From IMG/VR virus record IMGVR_UViG_3300044701_000292, positions 1-26,245 of that record: a DNA stretch of 26,245 nt, one strand, 5' to 3'. Position 1 is the stretch's first letter. Each line of letters opens with the position of its first letter. Below, one piece after another: positions 7,735-15,846 of the stretch. A program made the position numbers and the translations under genes. The stretch comes from a virus. Under the pieces are notes generated by a model that worked only from the letters and a program-made list of their open reading frames with translations, searched no databases and was not told where the DNA came from.

Positions 7735-8328
7735 TCACTTAACCTGTGATAATATTTTTTTGATTGCATCAACCATAGACGCAACCTTGTTTACTTCCTT
7801 AGGTTTATAGGTGAATAACCCTTCTACGCTAAAGCCCATTATATCCCCGCTTTTAACCTTAGCCCAAGCCTCGTCATTATCTACAATCATAGATCCAAAC
7901 CAACTGCCAACAGGTGCATCCTCAAAGCCTTTCATTGGCATAATACCGCGCGAAGGATCTGATATAAAACTTTCAAATAAGGTAACGCCCTCAAATTGTT
8001 GCTTAGAATCGTGCATTAAATTTACATTGCTTTGGAAGCCCTTTTTAAAAAACTTCTGTACAATCTTAAGAATAGTGTCCGAACTAAAAGCAACATAGTA
8101 ATCGCCATAAGTAGCATCAGACCTAAAAATAGGCGTGTCAGCCAACATAATAGCACCCGAAATAATACGACGATCTTCATTTGTTACCTCAAATTTTTGG
8201 GTTTTATTAAATGCGTTCCAATTTCTTTGTATTGCTGGGCGATCTACTAATGCAATAAAATCAACTTGTGAATCATCATCTATGCTATCCGTAATGTCTA
8301 ACATATAAATAGGTATCTCTGTATTCAT
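7735..8328 (-). CDS. XkdF-like putative prohead protease
   Basis: A 197-aa protein of the type found before scaffold and capsid genes in phages related to PBSX XkdF. It opens with IPIYMLDITDSIDDDSQVDF and has DFIALVDRPAIQRNW (23-37), typical of this group. Two patches fit the His and Ser of the herpesvirus-like prohead protease fold: NLMHDS (His106) and GDIMGFSVEG (Ser167), the spacing being near that of HK97 gp4. The expected role is to trim the scaffold and capsid during maturation. Its start codon lies in a leader (CTATTTAAAGATATG) identical to that of the gene at 13450-14118. Protease activity is inferred from motifs and neighbours. Confidence 0.7.
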   Translation of the reverse strand: MNTEIPIYMLDITDSIDDDSQVDFIALVDRPAIQRNWNAFNKTQKFEVTNEDRRIISGAIMLADTPIFRSDATYGDYYVAFSSDTILKIVQKFFKKGFQSNVNLMHDSKQQFEGVTLFESFISDPSRGIMPMKGFEDAPVGSWFGSMIVDNDEAWAKVKSGDIMGFSVEGLFTYKPKEVNKVASMVDAIKKILSQVK

Positions 8329-8340
8329 ATCTTTAAATAG
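8326..8340 (-). promoter_or_regulatory. Shared 15-nt leader at protease start
   Basis: Minus strand CTATTTAAAGATATG, ending in the start codon at 8328. The identical 15-mer precedes and includes the start codon at 14118 (14116-14130). It lies in the 34-nt gap after the tape-measure gene. It could set translation or be a -10-like element of a nearly leaderless transcript. Confidence 0.35.
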
Positions 8341-8362
8341 TTTATTTGTGAATATTTATCGT

Positions 8363-10219
8363 TTAACTAAATCTTGCTCTTTGTCTTATGGCTGCCATTC
8401 TTTGCTGATTGCCTGTTACGTCTGTTTCAATAACGTAAGCCCTGACTGCCTGATTGCCTAAATCATTAATTGATTCCCTGCTTATATTTGTAGTTTGTGG
8501 CGTTGGTAATTGTGGAACAATAGGTGCTTGAGCCGTTGGTAAATTACCTCCTTGAACTCCGCCTCCGCTTCCTGATTTGAATTTAGATATAGAAGCAGCA
8601 GCAATAGTAGCAATAGAAGCAGCAGCTCCAATTTTTAATGTAGCTATCTTTTTTGTACCAATAGCAGCAGCAGCAGCAAAGGCTGGATTTGGAATACCTG
8701 GTGGCAAAATTGCAGGAATAGCAAGTGTATCAGCAGTTACTTCTGCAATAGCACCAGTAGTATTAGTTATAATTCTACCTATTTCTAAGGCTTTTGATAT
8801 TGCAAAAATTATGTTTGCTAATTTCTCATTATCCCCTGCTAATGAAGATAATAAACCTAAACCTGATTGAGCTATTTGAAATTTAGCTTCTTGTAATTCT
8901 TGATCTGCTTTTAATTCTGCTTCCCTTTCTTGTTTTTTACTATCTGTTATTTCTTTTTCAAGATCCCTTTTTAAATTAGCATATTTAGTAATAATTTCTA
9001 ATCTTTGGTTTTCGTCTAATTCTAAATTAGATAACTCAATTTCTTTCAGTTCTGCTAAATATGCCTCTTTATTAGCAAGTCTTTGTCGATCATTTTCATA
9101 ATCATTATCTAATAAATCATTTTCATAATCAATATCAGTAATTAAATTCTGCATTTCTTGATAAGCTAATTCTCTTTTTTTATTAGCCCTTTCCTCATCA
9201 AGTTCCATTAACCTTTGCTGAAGCTCAGTATCAAACTTTTCGTATTCCTCTGCTGCTTTTATTTTAGCTTCGTTAGCTGCTATTAAATCTGCTTCCTCTT
9301 TTTTCCTTATAGCTTCATCATCAATGGCTTTTTGTTTTTTTCTTTTTGCCTCTTGATTATCTAAAATTTTAATTTCAGTATTTAAATCTGCTATTGATTG
9401 TAATTCCTCAGCAGTTGCACCTTTTATTAAACTTAATTGTTTTTGAATCCTATCTCTCTTAGCATCATATATTTGCTTTTCTTTGCCGTTTTGTGATTCT
9501 AATTCCTTAATAATTCTATCTGCTGACTTTATATAAGCATTCGTTGCCTCTGTTAATGCTTCTGCATTTCTTTTAGCCTGACTTGTTATACCTACAAAAT
9601 CTGTAATTCCTTGAACAATTAATTTTACCTTATCAGCAAATTTGCCCAAATTTGGAAAAAGATCATTAATTACTTTTTTTACTTTTTCAAAATTAGCAAT
9701 TAATAAACCTATTCCTACAACCAATGCGCCATAACCTGTTGCTATAATTGCAGTTCTTAATGTACTAAATGCAGCTACAACTTGAGTTTTAATAACTACT
9801 CCTAATAGTTTAAATGATTCAATACCTTGACCAATTGCCTGTATGCCCTGTGTAAGAGCTAATGCAGATTGAACTTTAACTAAAGTTTTTTCTAAGTCTT
9901 TTGATTCAGAACCAAATAAACCCATTGCCCCTTGAACTGCGGCGAATCCACCTGCGACACCTGACAAAGACGCGGTTAATGCTTTAAATTTTTCATCTGG
10001 ATTAAATGTCTCAATTAATTTATTTGCATCTTGTATCGTATCTTTTATGCCTGCTGCTCTTTTTGCTGCTTCAATAGCTTGTACTGAATTAGCACCAAAC
10101 TTATTGGATAATATTACAACTTCGTCTTGTGCTTGCTTTAATTGATCTTTAAGGGTTGCTAAAGATTGTTCGGCTTGGTTTGTATTGACGTTTACGTTTA
10201 AATCTAAATTCTCTGCCAT
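8363..10219 (-). CDS. Tail tape-measure protein
   Basis: A 618-aa protein that sets tail length and is threaded through the tail tube. It opens with a coiled coil (LNVNVNTNQAEQSLATLKDQ...), then shows a Gly/Ala-rich stretch (LSGVAGGFAAVQGAMGLFG), a long hydrophobic segment near 150-175 (TGYGALVVGIGLLIANF), a long charged coiled coil with many Lys/Glu/Ala (about 230-450), and a second hydrophobic Ala/Ile-rich stretch (about 455-545). Positions 9089-9104 and 9116-9131 hold an exact 16-bp direct repeat that makes a nine-residue duplication around DYEND. By the usual ruler relation the tail would be near 90-100 nm. The start overlaps the previous stop as TAATG. Confidence 0.88.
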   Translation of the reverse strand: MAENLDLNVNVNTNQAEQSLATLKDQLKQAQDEVVILSNKFGANSVQAIEAAKRAAGIKDTIQDANKLIETFNPDEKFKALTASLSGVAGGFAAVQGAMGLFGSESKDLEKTLVKVQSALALTQGIQAIGQGIESFKLLGVVIKTQVVAAFSTLRTAIIATGYGALVVGIGLLIANFEKVKKVINDLFPNLGKFADKVKLIVQGITDFVGITSQAKRNAEALTEATNAYIKSADRIIKELESQNGKEKQIYDAKRDRIQKQLSLIKGATAEELQSIADLNTEIKILDNQEAKRKKQKAIDDEAIRKKEEADLIAANEAKIKAAEEYEKFDTELQQRLMELDEERANKKRELAYQEMQNLITDIDYENDLLDNDYENDRQRLANKEAYLAELKEIELSNLELDENQRLEIITKYANLKRDLEKEITDSKKQEREAELKADQELQEAKFQIAQSGLGLLSSLAGDNEKLANIIFAISKALEIGRIITNTTGAIAEVTADTLAIPAILPPGIPNPAFAAAAAIGTKKIATLKIGAAASIATIAAASISKFKSGSGGGVQGGNLPTAQAPIVPQLPTPQTTNISRESINDLGNQAVRAYVIETDVTGNQQRMAAIRQRARFS

Positions 10220-12246
10220 TATAAAAAATATTTTGTTTCAATAACCTTTAATAAACTAATTTTTGTTGTCTTGTATTCCATTGGGTTAAACCCGTCAACC
10301 TTATTCAGCCTAAATAATACCCCGTCAATCCAATAAAACTTACTAAAATCTAAATTCATAATATCAACAGTATCTAATAAAGCCGAACAAGTTAATAGCT
10401 TTGAATCTTTGCTTGTTATTTCAGCTATGTATTCACTATGATACGCGTTAAATACATTAGTTGTAGGATAAGTTGTAGCACTAAATTGAATCTCAAAAGG
10501 CACGCCAAAGTTAATATCGTTTGTAGGCGTATATGGATCGTTTAAATGCCCACCATATCCATAGGTAGTAAGGGTATCAAGGACTGATAAACTATTTAAT
10601 ATATTATAACTCGTTCTGCCTGTTATCTTTTTAGCTTGCATAATCCTGATAACACTATCCATTGAATTTTCTTTTGTGTTATTATCAGATACTTTATAAA
10701 TAGCAGGGTAAATTTTATCCGTACCTGTCTTTTGGTATAAAACACTTGGCGCAAATATTACATCAAGCGTATCTGTTTCTTTGCTAAAATCAAATTCAGT
10801 ATCAAAAATCCTATCACCGTAACTTTCATTATATTTTTTAAAATAATTCTCATTATAAAAATCATTATCCTGTTTAAACTTATAATGGAAATATCTTGCA
10901 TTTAATTCACTCATTGGCTTGATACTCAAAGGCTTAGCCCTATCTATCTTATTAGACCAATCTAAAGCCGTTGCACTTGTTTCTGGATAAAAATTAATAT
11001 ATGGTTTTATCATTATCTTTTTATCATCCCAAGTATCCTCATACACATATAAATTAAACATCTTTGTAATGCTTAAAAAAAAGTCTCTTTGAAATATACC
11101 TTTAGGGATTGTGTCATTAATAACTAATCCATCCCCATAGGCTACGTCAACAGGCACAGAAGATTCAGAAAAAAAAGATACTTCGCCCTCTGTTATCGTA
11201 ACAGGTGGATCATCCCTATTCGGTGCAGTATTTGTAAATCTAAAACTTATCGCGTCATTTGTGTTTATCAATAATTCAAACTCCCCGCCTATTCCAACTC
11301 CGTCAGCAAAATTTAATTCATAAACGCTTACGCCATTTTTTAATATATAAAAAACTCCGCTTGTTGAATCTCCTGAAAATGAATAAATCATCTTTAAAGT
11401 TATAGAAGCTGCGCCTGTATAAGTAAATACGCTATTAGATGAACTTGCAACTAATCCTGATCCTGTTACTGTTGTAAACCTATAAAGGCTTGTTCCTGTT
11501 ATTTCAAAGTCAGTAGTTCTTGTTGCTACAGGAAAGTTGCTTGTAGTCTTTGTTAAACTCTTTTGATTGTGCGGAATTATAAGTCTGTTAAATAATTCCT
11601 GATCGCCTGGCAATAAATCTAAAGTATATGTATAACTCGTTCCTGCAAATATCTTTTCTAAATACTCCGCTACATATAAGGCAGGACGAAAGGCTTTTAC
11701 TTGAAAGTTAACTTTGTCTGTACTTACATTTCCGTAGTCAATTAATGGATAAAAGTAACCTGATCCTGGAACGCTATCCCAACTTGCTTTTATATTAGTT
11801 ACATCATAAACGTGATCGTATGCGCTGAAATCTAAATCTGTCAATCTTTTATTTCCTAATGTAGTTATAAACCCGCCCAATTCCCCAAAGACAGAGCATT
11901 GATATTCAATCGTTTTATCATCAATTACAATTTCTAATATTCTTAAAGTCCCTTTAAATATTTGGATTTTATCAATAAATATTTTACAATTAGCTTGCTT
12001 TGAAGCATTAAAATTGTAGTTAACATTCGGTAAATTATTATCCGTATCATTTGCATTTGCTAAATCAAATATGAAGCCAAATATTTTATTGTTTGTAGCC
12101 GTACCTGTTATAGATATGGTTTTACTATACGAAGTGTTTTTACTACCAAAGTCGGTAATATCATCAATCGTATAAGTAAACTCGGTACTAATATCTTGTA
12201 CTAAATCAAGTCTATAATCTTCTATGTATATTTCTGTACTAATCAT
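10219..12246 (-). CDS. Large tail protein, probably hub or baseplate
   Basis: A 675-aa beta-rich protein following the tape-measure's upstream neighbour in the tail operon. Its N-terminus (TEIYIEDYRLDLVQDISTEF, then TYTIDDITDFGSKNTSYSKT) is of a type common in Bacteroidota phage tail clusters: a short strand pair, then a region written as ISITGTATNNKIFGFIFDLA. The remainder alternates strands and aromatic-rich loops without catalytic residues that I can identify. Gene position next to the tape measure suggests a distal-tail or hub protein, as with Dit or Tal proteins of siphophages. Both junctions are TAATG overlaps. Adhesion or hub role is inferred. Confidence 0.65.
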   Translation of the reverse strand: MISTEIYIEDYRLDLVQDISTEFTYTIDDITDFGSKNTSYSKTISITGTATNNKIFGFIFDLANANDTDNNLPNVNYNFNASKQANCKIFIDKIQIFKGTLRILEIVIDDKTIEYQCSVFGELGGFITTLGNKRLTDLDFSAYDHVYDVTNIKASWDSVPGSGYFYPLIDYGNVSTDKVNFQVKAFRPALYVAEYLEKIFAGTSYTYTLDLLPGDQELFNRLIIPHNQKSLTKTTSNFPVATRTTDFEITGTSLYRFTTVTGSGLVASSSNSVFTYTGAASITLKMIYSFSGDSTSGVFYILKNGVSVYELNFADGVGIGGEFELLINTNDAISFRFTNTAPNRDDPPVTITEGEVSFFSESSVPVDVAYGDGLVINDTIPKGIFQRDFFLSITKMFNLYVYEDTWDDKKIMIKPYINFYPETSATALDWSNKIDRAKPLSIKPMSELNARYFHYKFKQDNDFYNENYFKKYNESYGDRIFDTEFDFSKETDTLDVIFAPSVLYQKTGTDKIYPAIYKVSDNNTKENSMDSVIRIMQAKKITGRTSYNILNSLSVLDTLTTYGYGGHLNDPYTPTNDINFGVPFEIQFSATTYPTTNVFNAYHSEYIAEITSKDSKLLTCSALLDTVDIMNLDFSKFYWIDGVLFRLNKVDGFNPMEYKTTKISLLKVIETKYFL

Positions 12247-13472
12247 TATCTAAATTGACTATTTGTATATTTACCAACTTCGATTCCTATTTCAAAATTA
12301 AATAGCCTATCGCTTACTTCTAATTTATACTCGTAGTTCGTATCTGCTATTGTTACAGGGAAATATGCACCTTGTACCTCCATATAACAAATAGTACTTG
12401 CAACTAATTGAGCAAGCCATTCGTAATCCTGTTGGCTAACCCAATCGCTTATTAGCTTGTATTTATCTGTATGCTGAATAGCGTAATTTAAAGTCGTTTC
12501 ATTGTACCTATTGTAAGCATCATTGTTTTTCATCTGATTGCCTACTAACTGCCAATCATTGCGTCTATATGAAGCCCTCTTGAACTCGCTTGATCTTTTA
12601 TTAACCAAAGCAAATTTCATAGTATCCCAACCGCCTAATCTATTAAGAAAGTGTAAATTGTATTGCTTAAACTTAGGATAGCACTTTTGAACAAACTTAA
12701 GTTTACGCGATTCTGCCACCCCTAATTTCAAATAAACATTATAGCCGTAGGTATTCTCTGTTATTAATGTCCTACCTGCGAAGGTATTAATATGCCCTGC
12801 TTGTAGGTTAAATAAATTCATCTGTCCTGTTAGCGTTACGCTTCCACTTGCCGTATCAATAACCGCACCGCTTTCGTTAATTACATCTATAAAAGCATTG
12901 TAAGATCCTGCAGTTATCTTTAGATAGGTAGCAAAAAAGTTATCGCCGTATTCTAATACAATGTTATTTGTATCCCTTTCCGTAAGCCAATCATCTGTGT
13001 AGTTTTCTAAAAGTAAATTATCATAGTAATCAGATAAAACCAAAGGCGTGTTATTATTGACAAATAGAATGTCCGCAAATAAAGGCGGGTAGTAGTTATA
13101 AGCACTTAAATTACCAGATGCTAAATTATAATTACTAATTGATCCTGACGCATTTAGATATTCCTCGCCTACTCTATATTGATAATCAACTTTAATCTTA
13201 TCATTTGTAGCCACAAGAATTGAATTACCAGAAGGCTCAAAGTAGTTTTGAACATAAGCCCTAACCACAGGACTTGAATTGTAAATGCCATAGCTACCTT
13301 CTGCGCTCGGTGCTGGGTATATCTTTGTTCTGCTAACCTGTGCGCCATCTATGAATATATCATAAATAAACTTAAAGGAAGTTTCGCCTACATTTGTAGA
13401 ACTTGCTACAAACCAAAGGTCGTCGTGCATACTGCTATAAGTTGCAGGACTACTTTCTATCGTTATTGCCAT
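12246..13472 (-). CDS. Tail protein, probably distal tail or baseplate
   Basis: A 408-aa protein of strand-rich composition with the opening MAITIESSPATYSSMHDDLW, a form I associate with tail genes of Bacteroidota phages. It contains SSTNVGETSFKFIYDIFIDG (about 24-43) and a Tyr/Asn/Trp-rich middle, with the segment RKLKFVQKCYPKFKQYNLHF and the following LNRLGGWDTMKF. No signal peptide, membrane helix or enzyme motif is seen. It overlaps the previous gene by 23 nt and the next by TAATG, so the tail block is translationally coupled. A role at the tail tip is inferred only from position. Confidence 0.65.
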   Translation of the reverse strand: MAITIESSPATYSSMHDDLWFVASSTNVGETSFKFIYDIFIDGAQVSRTKIYPAPSAEGSYGIYNSSPVVRAYVQNYFEPSGNSILVATNDKIKVDYQYRVGEEYLNASGSISNYNLASGNLSAYNYYPPLFADILFVNNNTPLVLSDYYDNLLLENYTDDWLTERDTNNIVLEYGDNFFATYLKITAGSYNAFIDVINESGAVIDTASGSVTLTGQMNLFNLQAGHINTFAGRTLITENTYGYNVYLKLGVAESRKLKFVQKCYPKFKQYNLHFLNRLGGWDTMKFALVNKRSSEFKRASYRRNDWQLVGNQMKNNDAYNRYNETTLNYAIQHTDKYKLISDWVSQQDYEWLAQLVASTICYMEVQGAYFPVTIADTNYEYKLEVSDRLFNFEIGIEVGKYTNSQFR

Positions 13473-14118
13473 CTTTTATTTCGTTTGCTATTTGTTTAAT
13501 TTTTATTTCAACATCAAATCCTAATGCTGCATTCATAATCTTTTGAAAATCTGCTCCAAAAACAGTATCCCTTGCCTTATCAAAATACCTCGTAGATCTT
13601 AAACCCTTAGTATGTATTGATCTTGCTATTGCCGCTGCTAAACTCTTTTTGCTATCACTTCCCTTTAATTCAACCCCAAGTTTGCTATATTTTTTTACTG
13701 CAACTGTTTTTAGTTTATTATATTTAAGCCACCCGTCTACAACCGATATAGGTAATGACTTTTTGTTGCTTTTAAAAGCGTATGGCGTTTTGCCGTCTGC
13801 CTTTATGTTTTTGGTTCCCTTTACACCTTGATTGACAAAATCCCAATACTTAGACGCAGGCTCACTTTTAGGGTAACCCATTGACAATGTGTAAATAGTT
13901 CCAAACTTAGTAACCTGAAATCTAATGTCAGCTATATTACCCGAAGCAATAGAATTATTTGCGTTTAGATTATCAATAGCTTGTTTTTGAAAGTCTGCGC
14001 CATATTTAAGCAATATTGCTTCAATAACAGGTAAACCTTCGGTGGTAGTTTTCTCCTCTCCTAATGTTTCTAAAAAACCATCTGCTATCGCTTTTGCCTG
14101 TGCTTGACTAATACTCAT
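13450..14118 (-). CDS. Probable tail-completion or neck protein
   Basis: A 222-aa Lys- and Ala-rich protein. It has an amphipathic N-terminal helix (MSISQAQAKAIADGFLETLG), a strand pair (IRFQVTKFGTIYTLSMGY), the phrase YWDFVNQGVKGTKNIKADGK (about 92-111) and a helix KSLAAAIARSIHTKGLRSTR (about 158-177). The RSIHTKGLRSTR and WDFVNQGVKGT parts recall HK97 gp10-like tail terminators, but the match is weak. It is the first gene after the terminator behind the tail chaperone and has its own leader, so it may start the tail transcript. Confidence in the gene is high; the role is tentative. Confidence 0.65.
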   Translation of the reverse strand: MSISQAQAKAIADGFLETLGEEKTTTEGLPVIEAILLKYGADFQKQAIDNLNANNSIASGNIADIRFQVTKFGTIYTLSMGYPKSEPASKYWDFVNQGVKGTKNIKADGKTPYAFKSNKKSLPISVVDGWLKYNKLKTVAVKKYSKLGVELKGSDSKKSLAAAIARSIHTKGLRSTRYFDKARDTVFGADFQKIMNAALGFDVEIKIKQIANEIKDGNNDRK

Positions 14119-14148
14119 ATCTTTAAATAGATAAATGGCTTAAATATA
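14116..14148 (-). promoter_or_regulatory. Candidate promoter and leader of the tail operon
   Basis: Between the terminator and the start at 14118 the minus strand has TATATTTA (14148-14141), one base off the Bacteroidota -7 box TAnnTTTG, and then the 15-nt leader CTATTTAAAGATATG (14130-14116) shared with the protease gene. The order terminator, box, start codon supports a promoter; no clear -33 element is seen. Confidence 0.4.
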
Positions 14149-14154
14149 CCGCAC

Positions 14155-14182
14155 AAAAAACCCCCACCATATAGGCAGGGGT
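14155..14182 (-). terminator. Rho-independent terminator after tail chaperone gene
   Basis: Minus strand ACCCCTGCC and GGTGGGGGT form a nine-pair stem (seven Watson-Crick and two G-T pairs) around the loop TATAT, followed by TTTTTT. It begins about 11 nt past the stop of the chaperone's shifted frame and fully separates this block from the tail genes. Confidence 0.9.
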
Positions 14183-14193
14183 AAACCACAAAT

Positions 14194-14445
14194 CTATAAA
14201 CTCCTATGTAACTCTCTATCGTAATCCGCTTTTGCTTTTAAATAAGATAATGTATTTAAAGCCTCTATTGTTGATCTGATATAAACTTCCTCAACTCTGA
14301 TATTTTCGTGGTCGGCAATAAGTTTGGCTGAATAATGCCATCCAAAATACTGCATAAATCTGTTACCACTTGGCTGCATTGGGCTTTCGTCTGCCCCGTC
14401 ATCATCATTTTGGTCACCAAATAATCCCTTGTAACTTCGATCCAA
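14194..14445 (-). CDS. Tail assembly chaperone, -1 frame extension
   Basis: The second frame of the tail chaperone, overlapping the first by more than 180 nt. Read from a TTG at 14445 it gives 83 aa; an internal ATG at 14379 would give 62. The last 58 residues (GNRFMQYFGWHYSAKLIADH, then ENIRVEEVYIRSTIEALNTL) look like true protein and resemble C-terminal halves of chaperone fusions. There is no good separate start signal, so it is most simply reached by a -1 ribosomal frameshift, as in phage lambda G-T. The -1 frame is closed by a stop at 14497-14499, so the shift must occur after that. An independent short gene from 14379 is the alternative. Confidence 0.6.
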   Translation of the reverse strand: MDRSYKGLFGDQNDDDGADESPMQPSGNRFMQYFGWHYSAKLIADHENIRVEEVYIRSTIEALNTLSYLKAKADYDRELHRSL

Positions 14446-14942
14446 TTTCTGTATACTTGATAAAAAAAAACCAACGAAAAATAAACGTCTTGAAAATTAG
14501 CTTGTAAAATATCCTCCGCATAATCTTCGTGCTTCGCTGCGTCGTACTTATCATCAACCCATAAGCCAAGCCAATTTCTTTTCTGTGGCATAACCATTGT
14601 AGCACCTAACTTATGCAGGTTGCCGTATATATCCCCTACAAATGCTTTGCTTTCTACATACCTTCCGAATGGCATTTTATTAATATCATAAATAGGTCGG
14701 TATCTTCTGCCATTTACTTTTATGATCTTTACAGGTTTACCTTCTGGCAAACTATTTAAAAAATCACACTCTTTTAGCTTTGCCTTGTATTCTGCTTGGG
14801 TTAAGCTATCAATCTGGTTTTCAGTCATATTGTAAACAATGCCGATAAGTTTAAACGACTTTTCTATTTCGTCGTCTTGCTTATTTGCAAGGGTTTTTAC
14901 AATATTCTGATATTGCCAAACGCTAATGTTATTCCATTTCAT
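14265..14942 (-). CDS. Tail assembly chaperone, unshifted frame
   Basis: A 225-aa protein proposed to guide tape-measure and tube assembly. It opens with MKWNNISVWQYQNIVKTLAN and DDEIEKSFKLIGIVY, a pattern shared by proteins in this position in Bacteroidota phages, followed by KPVKIIKVNGRRYRPIYDIN (about 69-88) and DKYDAAKHEDYAEDIL (about 131-146). The helix up to VFFYQVYRNWIEVTRDYL looks genuine; the last 40 residues look like a non-conserved tail in a frame overlapping the extension. A run of nine T (14462-14470) lies within the helix. It overlaps the preceding small gene by 14 nt. The chaperone role rests on the dual-frame layout and its place in the tail block. Confidence 0.65.
   Translation of the reverse strand: MKWNNISVWQYQNIVKTLANKQDDEIEKSFKLIGIVYNMTENQIDSLTQAEYKAKLKECDFLNSLPEGKPVKIIKVNGRRYRPIYDINKMPFGRYVESKAFVGDIYGNLHKLGATMVMPQKRNWLGLWVDDKYDAAKHEDYAEDILQANFQDVYFSLVFFYQVYRNWIEVTRDYLVTKMMMTGQTKAQCSQVVTDLCSILDGIIQPNLLPTTKISELRKFISDQQ
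14462..14470 (-). promoter_or_regulatory. Candidate -1 frameshift slippery site
   Basis: Nine T on the minus strand, read as GTT TTT TTT TAT in the zero frame, so T TTT TTT is a canonical X XXY YYZ heptamer. Slipping back one base enters the frame of 14194-14445 at TTA TCA AGT. The last stop in that frame lies 27 nt upstream, at 14497-14499. A second possible site is ACCAAAATG at 14414-14406, whose joined product reads more naturally but which is not a canonical heptamer. Confidence 0.5.
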
Positions 14943-15087
14943 AGCACGAAGTTACTAAAAGTTCCTCAATATCATCATCCGATTCTAAGATTTCGTCAAT
15001 CTTATTTAATACGTCTGCGCAAGTAAAGGGCTGCCCTGTCTTGCATTGCTGATCCACCCAATCCCTAAGGTCAATTAATTGTTTCAT
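14929..15087 (-). CDS. Small acidic protein (52 aa)
   Basis: A 52-aa protein opening MKQLIDLRDWVDQQCKTGQP and ending in an acidic Asp/Glu-rich helix (EILESDDDIEELL). It contains three Cys. It sits between two other small genes and overlaps the chaperone start by 14 nt. Unknown function; the tight packing supports it being real. Confidence 0.6.
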   Translation of the reverse strand: MKQLIDLRDWVDQQCKTGQPFTCADVLNKIDEILESDDDIEELLVTSCYEME

Positions 15088-15098
15088 ATTGTTTTAGT

Positions 15099-15227
15099 TT
15101 AATCAATCCATTTGCCGTGCGTTCTTAGATGCCAAAACCTATGCTTTAATACATCAATAACTAAAGCAAAAAAAGTATCAGCTTCGTAAGTACCTGCATT
15201 GCAGATTAGTTTAAATTTTGGTTTCAT
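15099..15227 (-). CDS. Small protein (42 aa)
   Basis: A 42-aa protein, MKPKFKLICNAGTYEADTFF with a His/Trp-rich end (HRFWHLRTHGKW). It starts by an ATGA overlap with the stop of the winged-helix gene and ends 11 nt before the next start codon. No family recognised. Supported by the coupled position and coding-like composition. Confidence 0.55.
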   Translation of the reverse strand: MKPKFKLICNAGTYEADTFFALVIDVLKHRFWHLRTHGKWID

Positions 15228-15583
15228 AGTATAAATTTTTTTAGTCCGTTTGCGCTTGTCATTATTGCCTCCGCCCTTTGTGTAAGGCTTTCAATCTGGT
15301 TTAGTAATTCCGCCTTATCCTTTGTGCAATAGTATCCGTTTGATGTACCCATAACAGGAAGTATGCCTTCGGATCTTATAAAGTTAATTATCTTCCTTAA
15401 TCTTGGCTCGCTAAATAGCTTGATGCCGTACCTGTCTCTATTTTCGTTTATTGCGTTTACAATATCCGCACCCTTAATAGGATTATCTTTAGTCTTAGTG
15501 TTTAAGCCTTTGATTATTATAGGGACAAGTTTCTTTTCGTCCTCTGTTAATTCCTTTGTGATTTCCTCAAAGTTAGTTATCAT
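15224..15583 (-). CDS. Winged-helix-like DNA-binding protein
   Basis: A 119-aa protein with the look of a winged helix: an acidic N-terminus (MITNFEEITKELTEDEKKLV), then helices around IKGADIVNAINENRDRYGIK (37-56), a recognition-type helix SEPRLRKIINFIRSEGILPV (58-77) and a wing with GTSNGYYCT, followed by a C-terminal helix (AELLNQIESLTQRAEAIMTS). I have seen this pattern in phages of Bacteroidota. It could be a transcription factor for late genes or a DNA-packaging aid; nothing shows which. It couples by ATGA to the next gene. Confidence 0.7.
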   Translation of the reverse strand: MITNFEEITKELTEDEKKLVPIIIKGLNTKTKDNPIKGADIVNAINENRDRYGIKLFSEPRLRKIINFIRSEGILPVMGTSNGYYCTKDKAELLNQIESLTQRAEAIMTSANGLKKFIL

Positions 15584-15593
15584 ATTATAGGTT

Positions 15594-15767
15594 TTAAGAA
15601 ACGTCTGCTATTGCTAAATTAATCATTTTTAATTGAATCCTTAACTCTTTATTTTCTTTTTCTTTTAAGCCTAATTCCTTTTCAATCTTTGCAATCCTTT
15701 CTATAAGTAGCTCATTTTCAAGACGAAGCATATATTCTTGCCCCATTAAATAATTGTTCTTTGTCAT
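15594..15767 (-). CDS. Small coiled-coil protein (57 aa)
   Basis: A 57-aa protein, mostly one charged amphipathic helix (LRLENELLIERIAKIEKELG, followed by LKEKENKELRIQLK) with heptad-like Leu/Ile spacing. It ends 11 nt before the next start codon at 15583 and follows a 79-nt gap that holds an inverted repeat. Function unknown. Confidence 0.6.
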   Translation of the reverse strand: MTKNNYLMGQEYMLRLENELLIERIAKIEKELGLKEKENKELRIQLKMINLAIADVS

Positions 15768-15784
15768 AAAATAGATTTAAAATA

Positions 15785-15840
15785 ACCACCCCAAGTTTGA
15801 CTAATTACTATCAGGTTATTAATATTTGAAATGAGGTGGT
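15785..15840 (-). repeat. Inverted repeat before the coiled-coil gene
   Basis: On the minus strand ACCACCTC (15840-15833) can pair with GGGGTGGT (15792-15785): eight pairs, one G-T, around a 40-nt AT-rich loop. There is no clean T tract after it, so it is not a standard terminator; it may form a leader structure. Confidence 0.4.
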
Positions 15841-15846
15841 CAAGAT

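Noticed and set aside
14414-14605. A third minus-strand frame inside the tail chaperone
   Set aside because: Its product is irregular and has no neighbour support; it is what the AT-rich chaperone sequence yields in the remaining frame.
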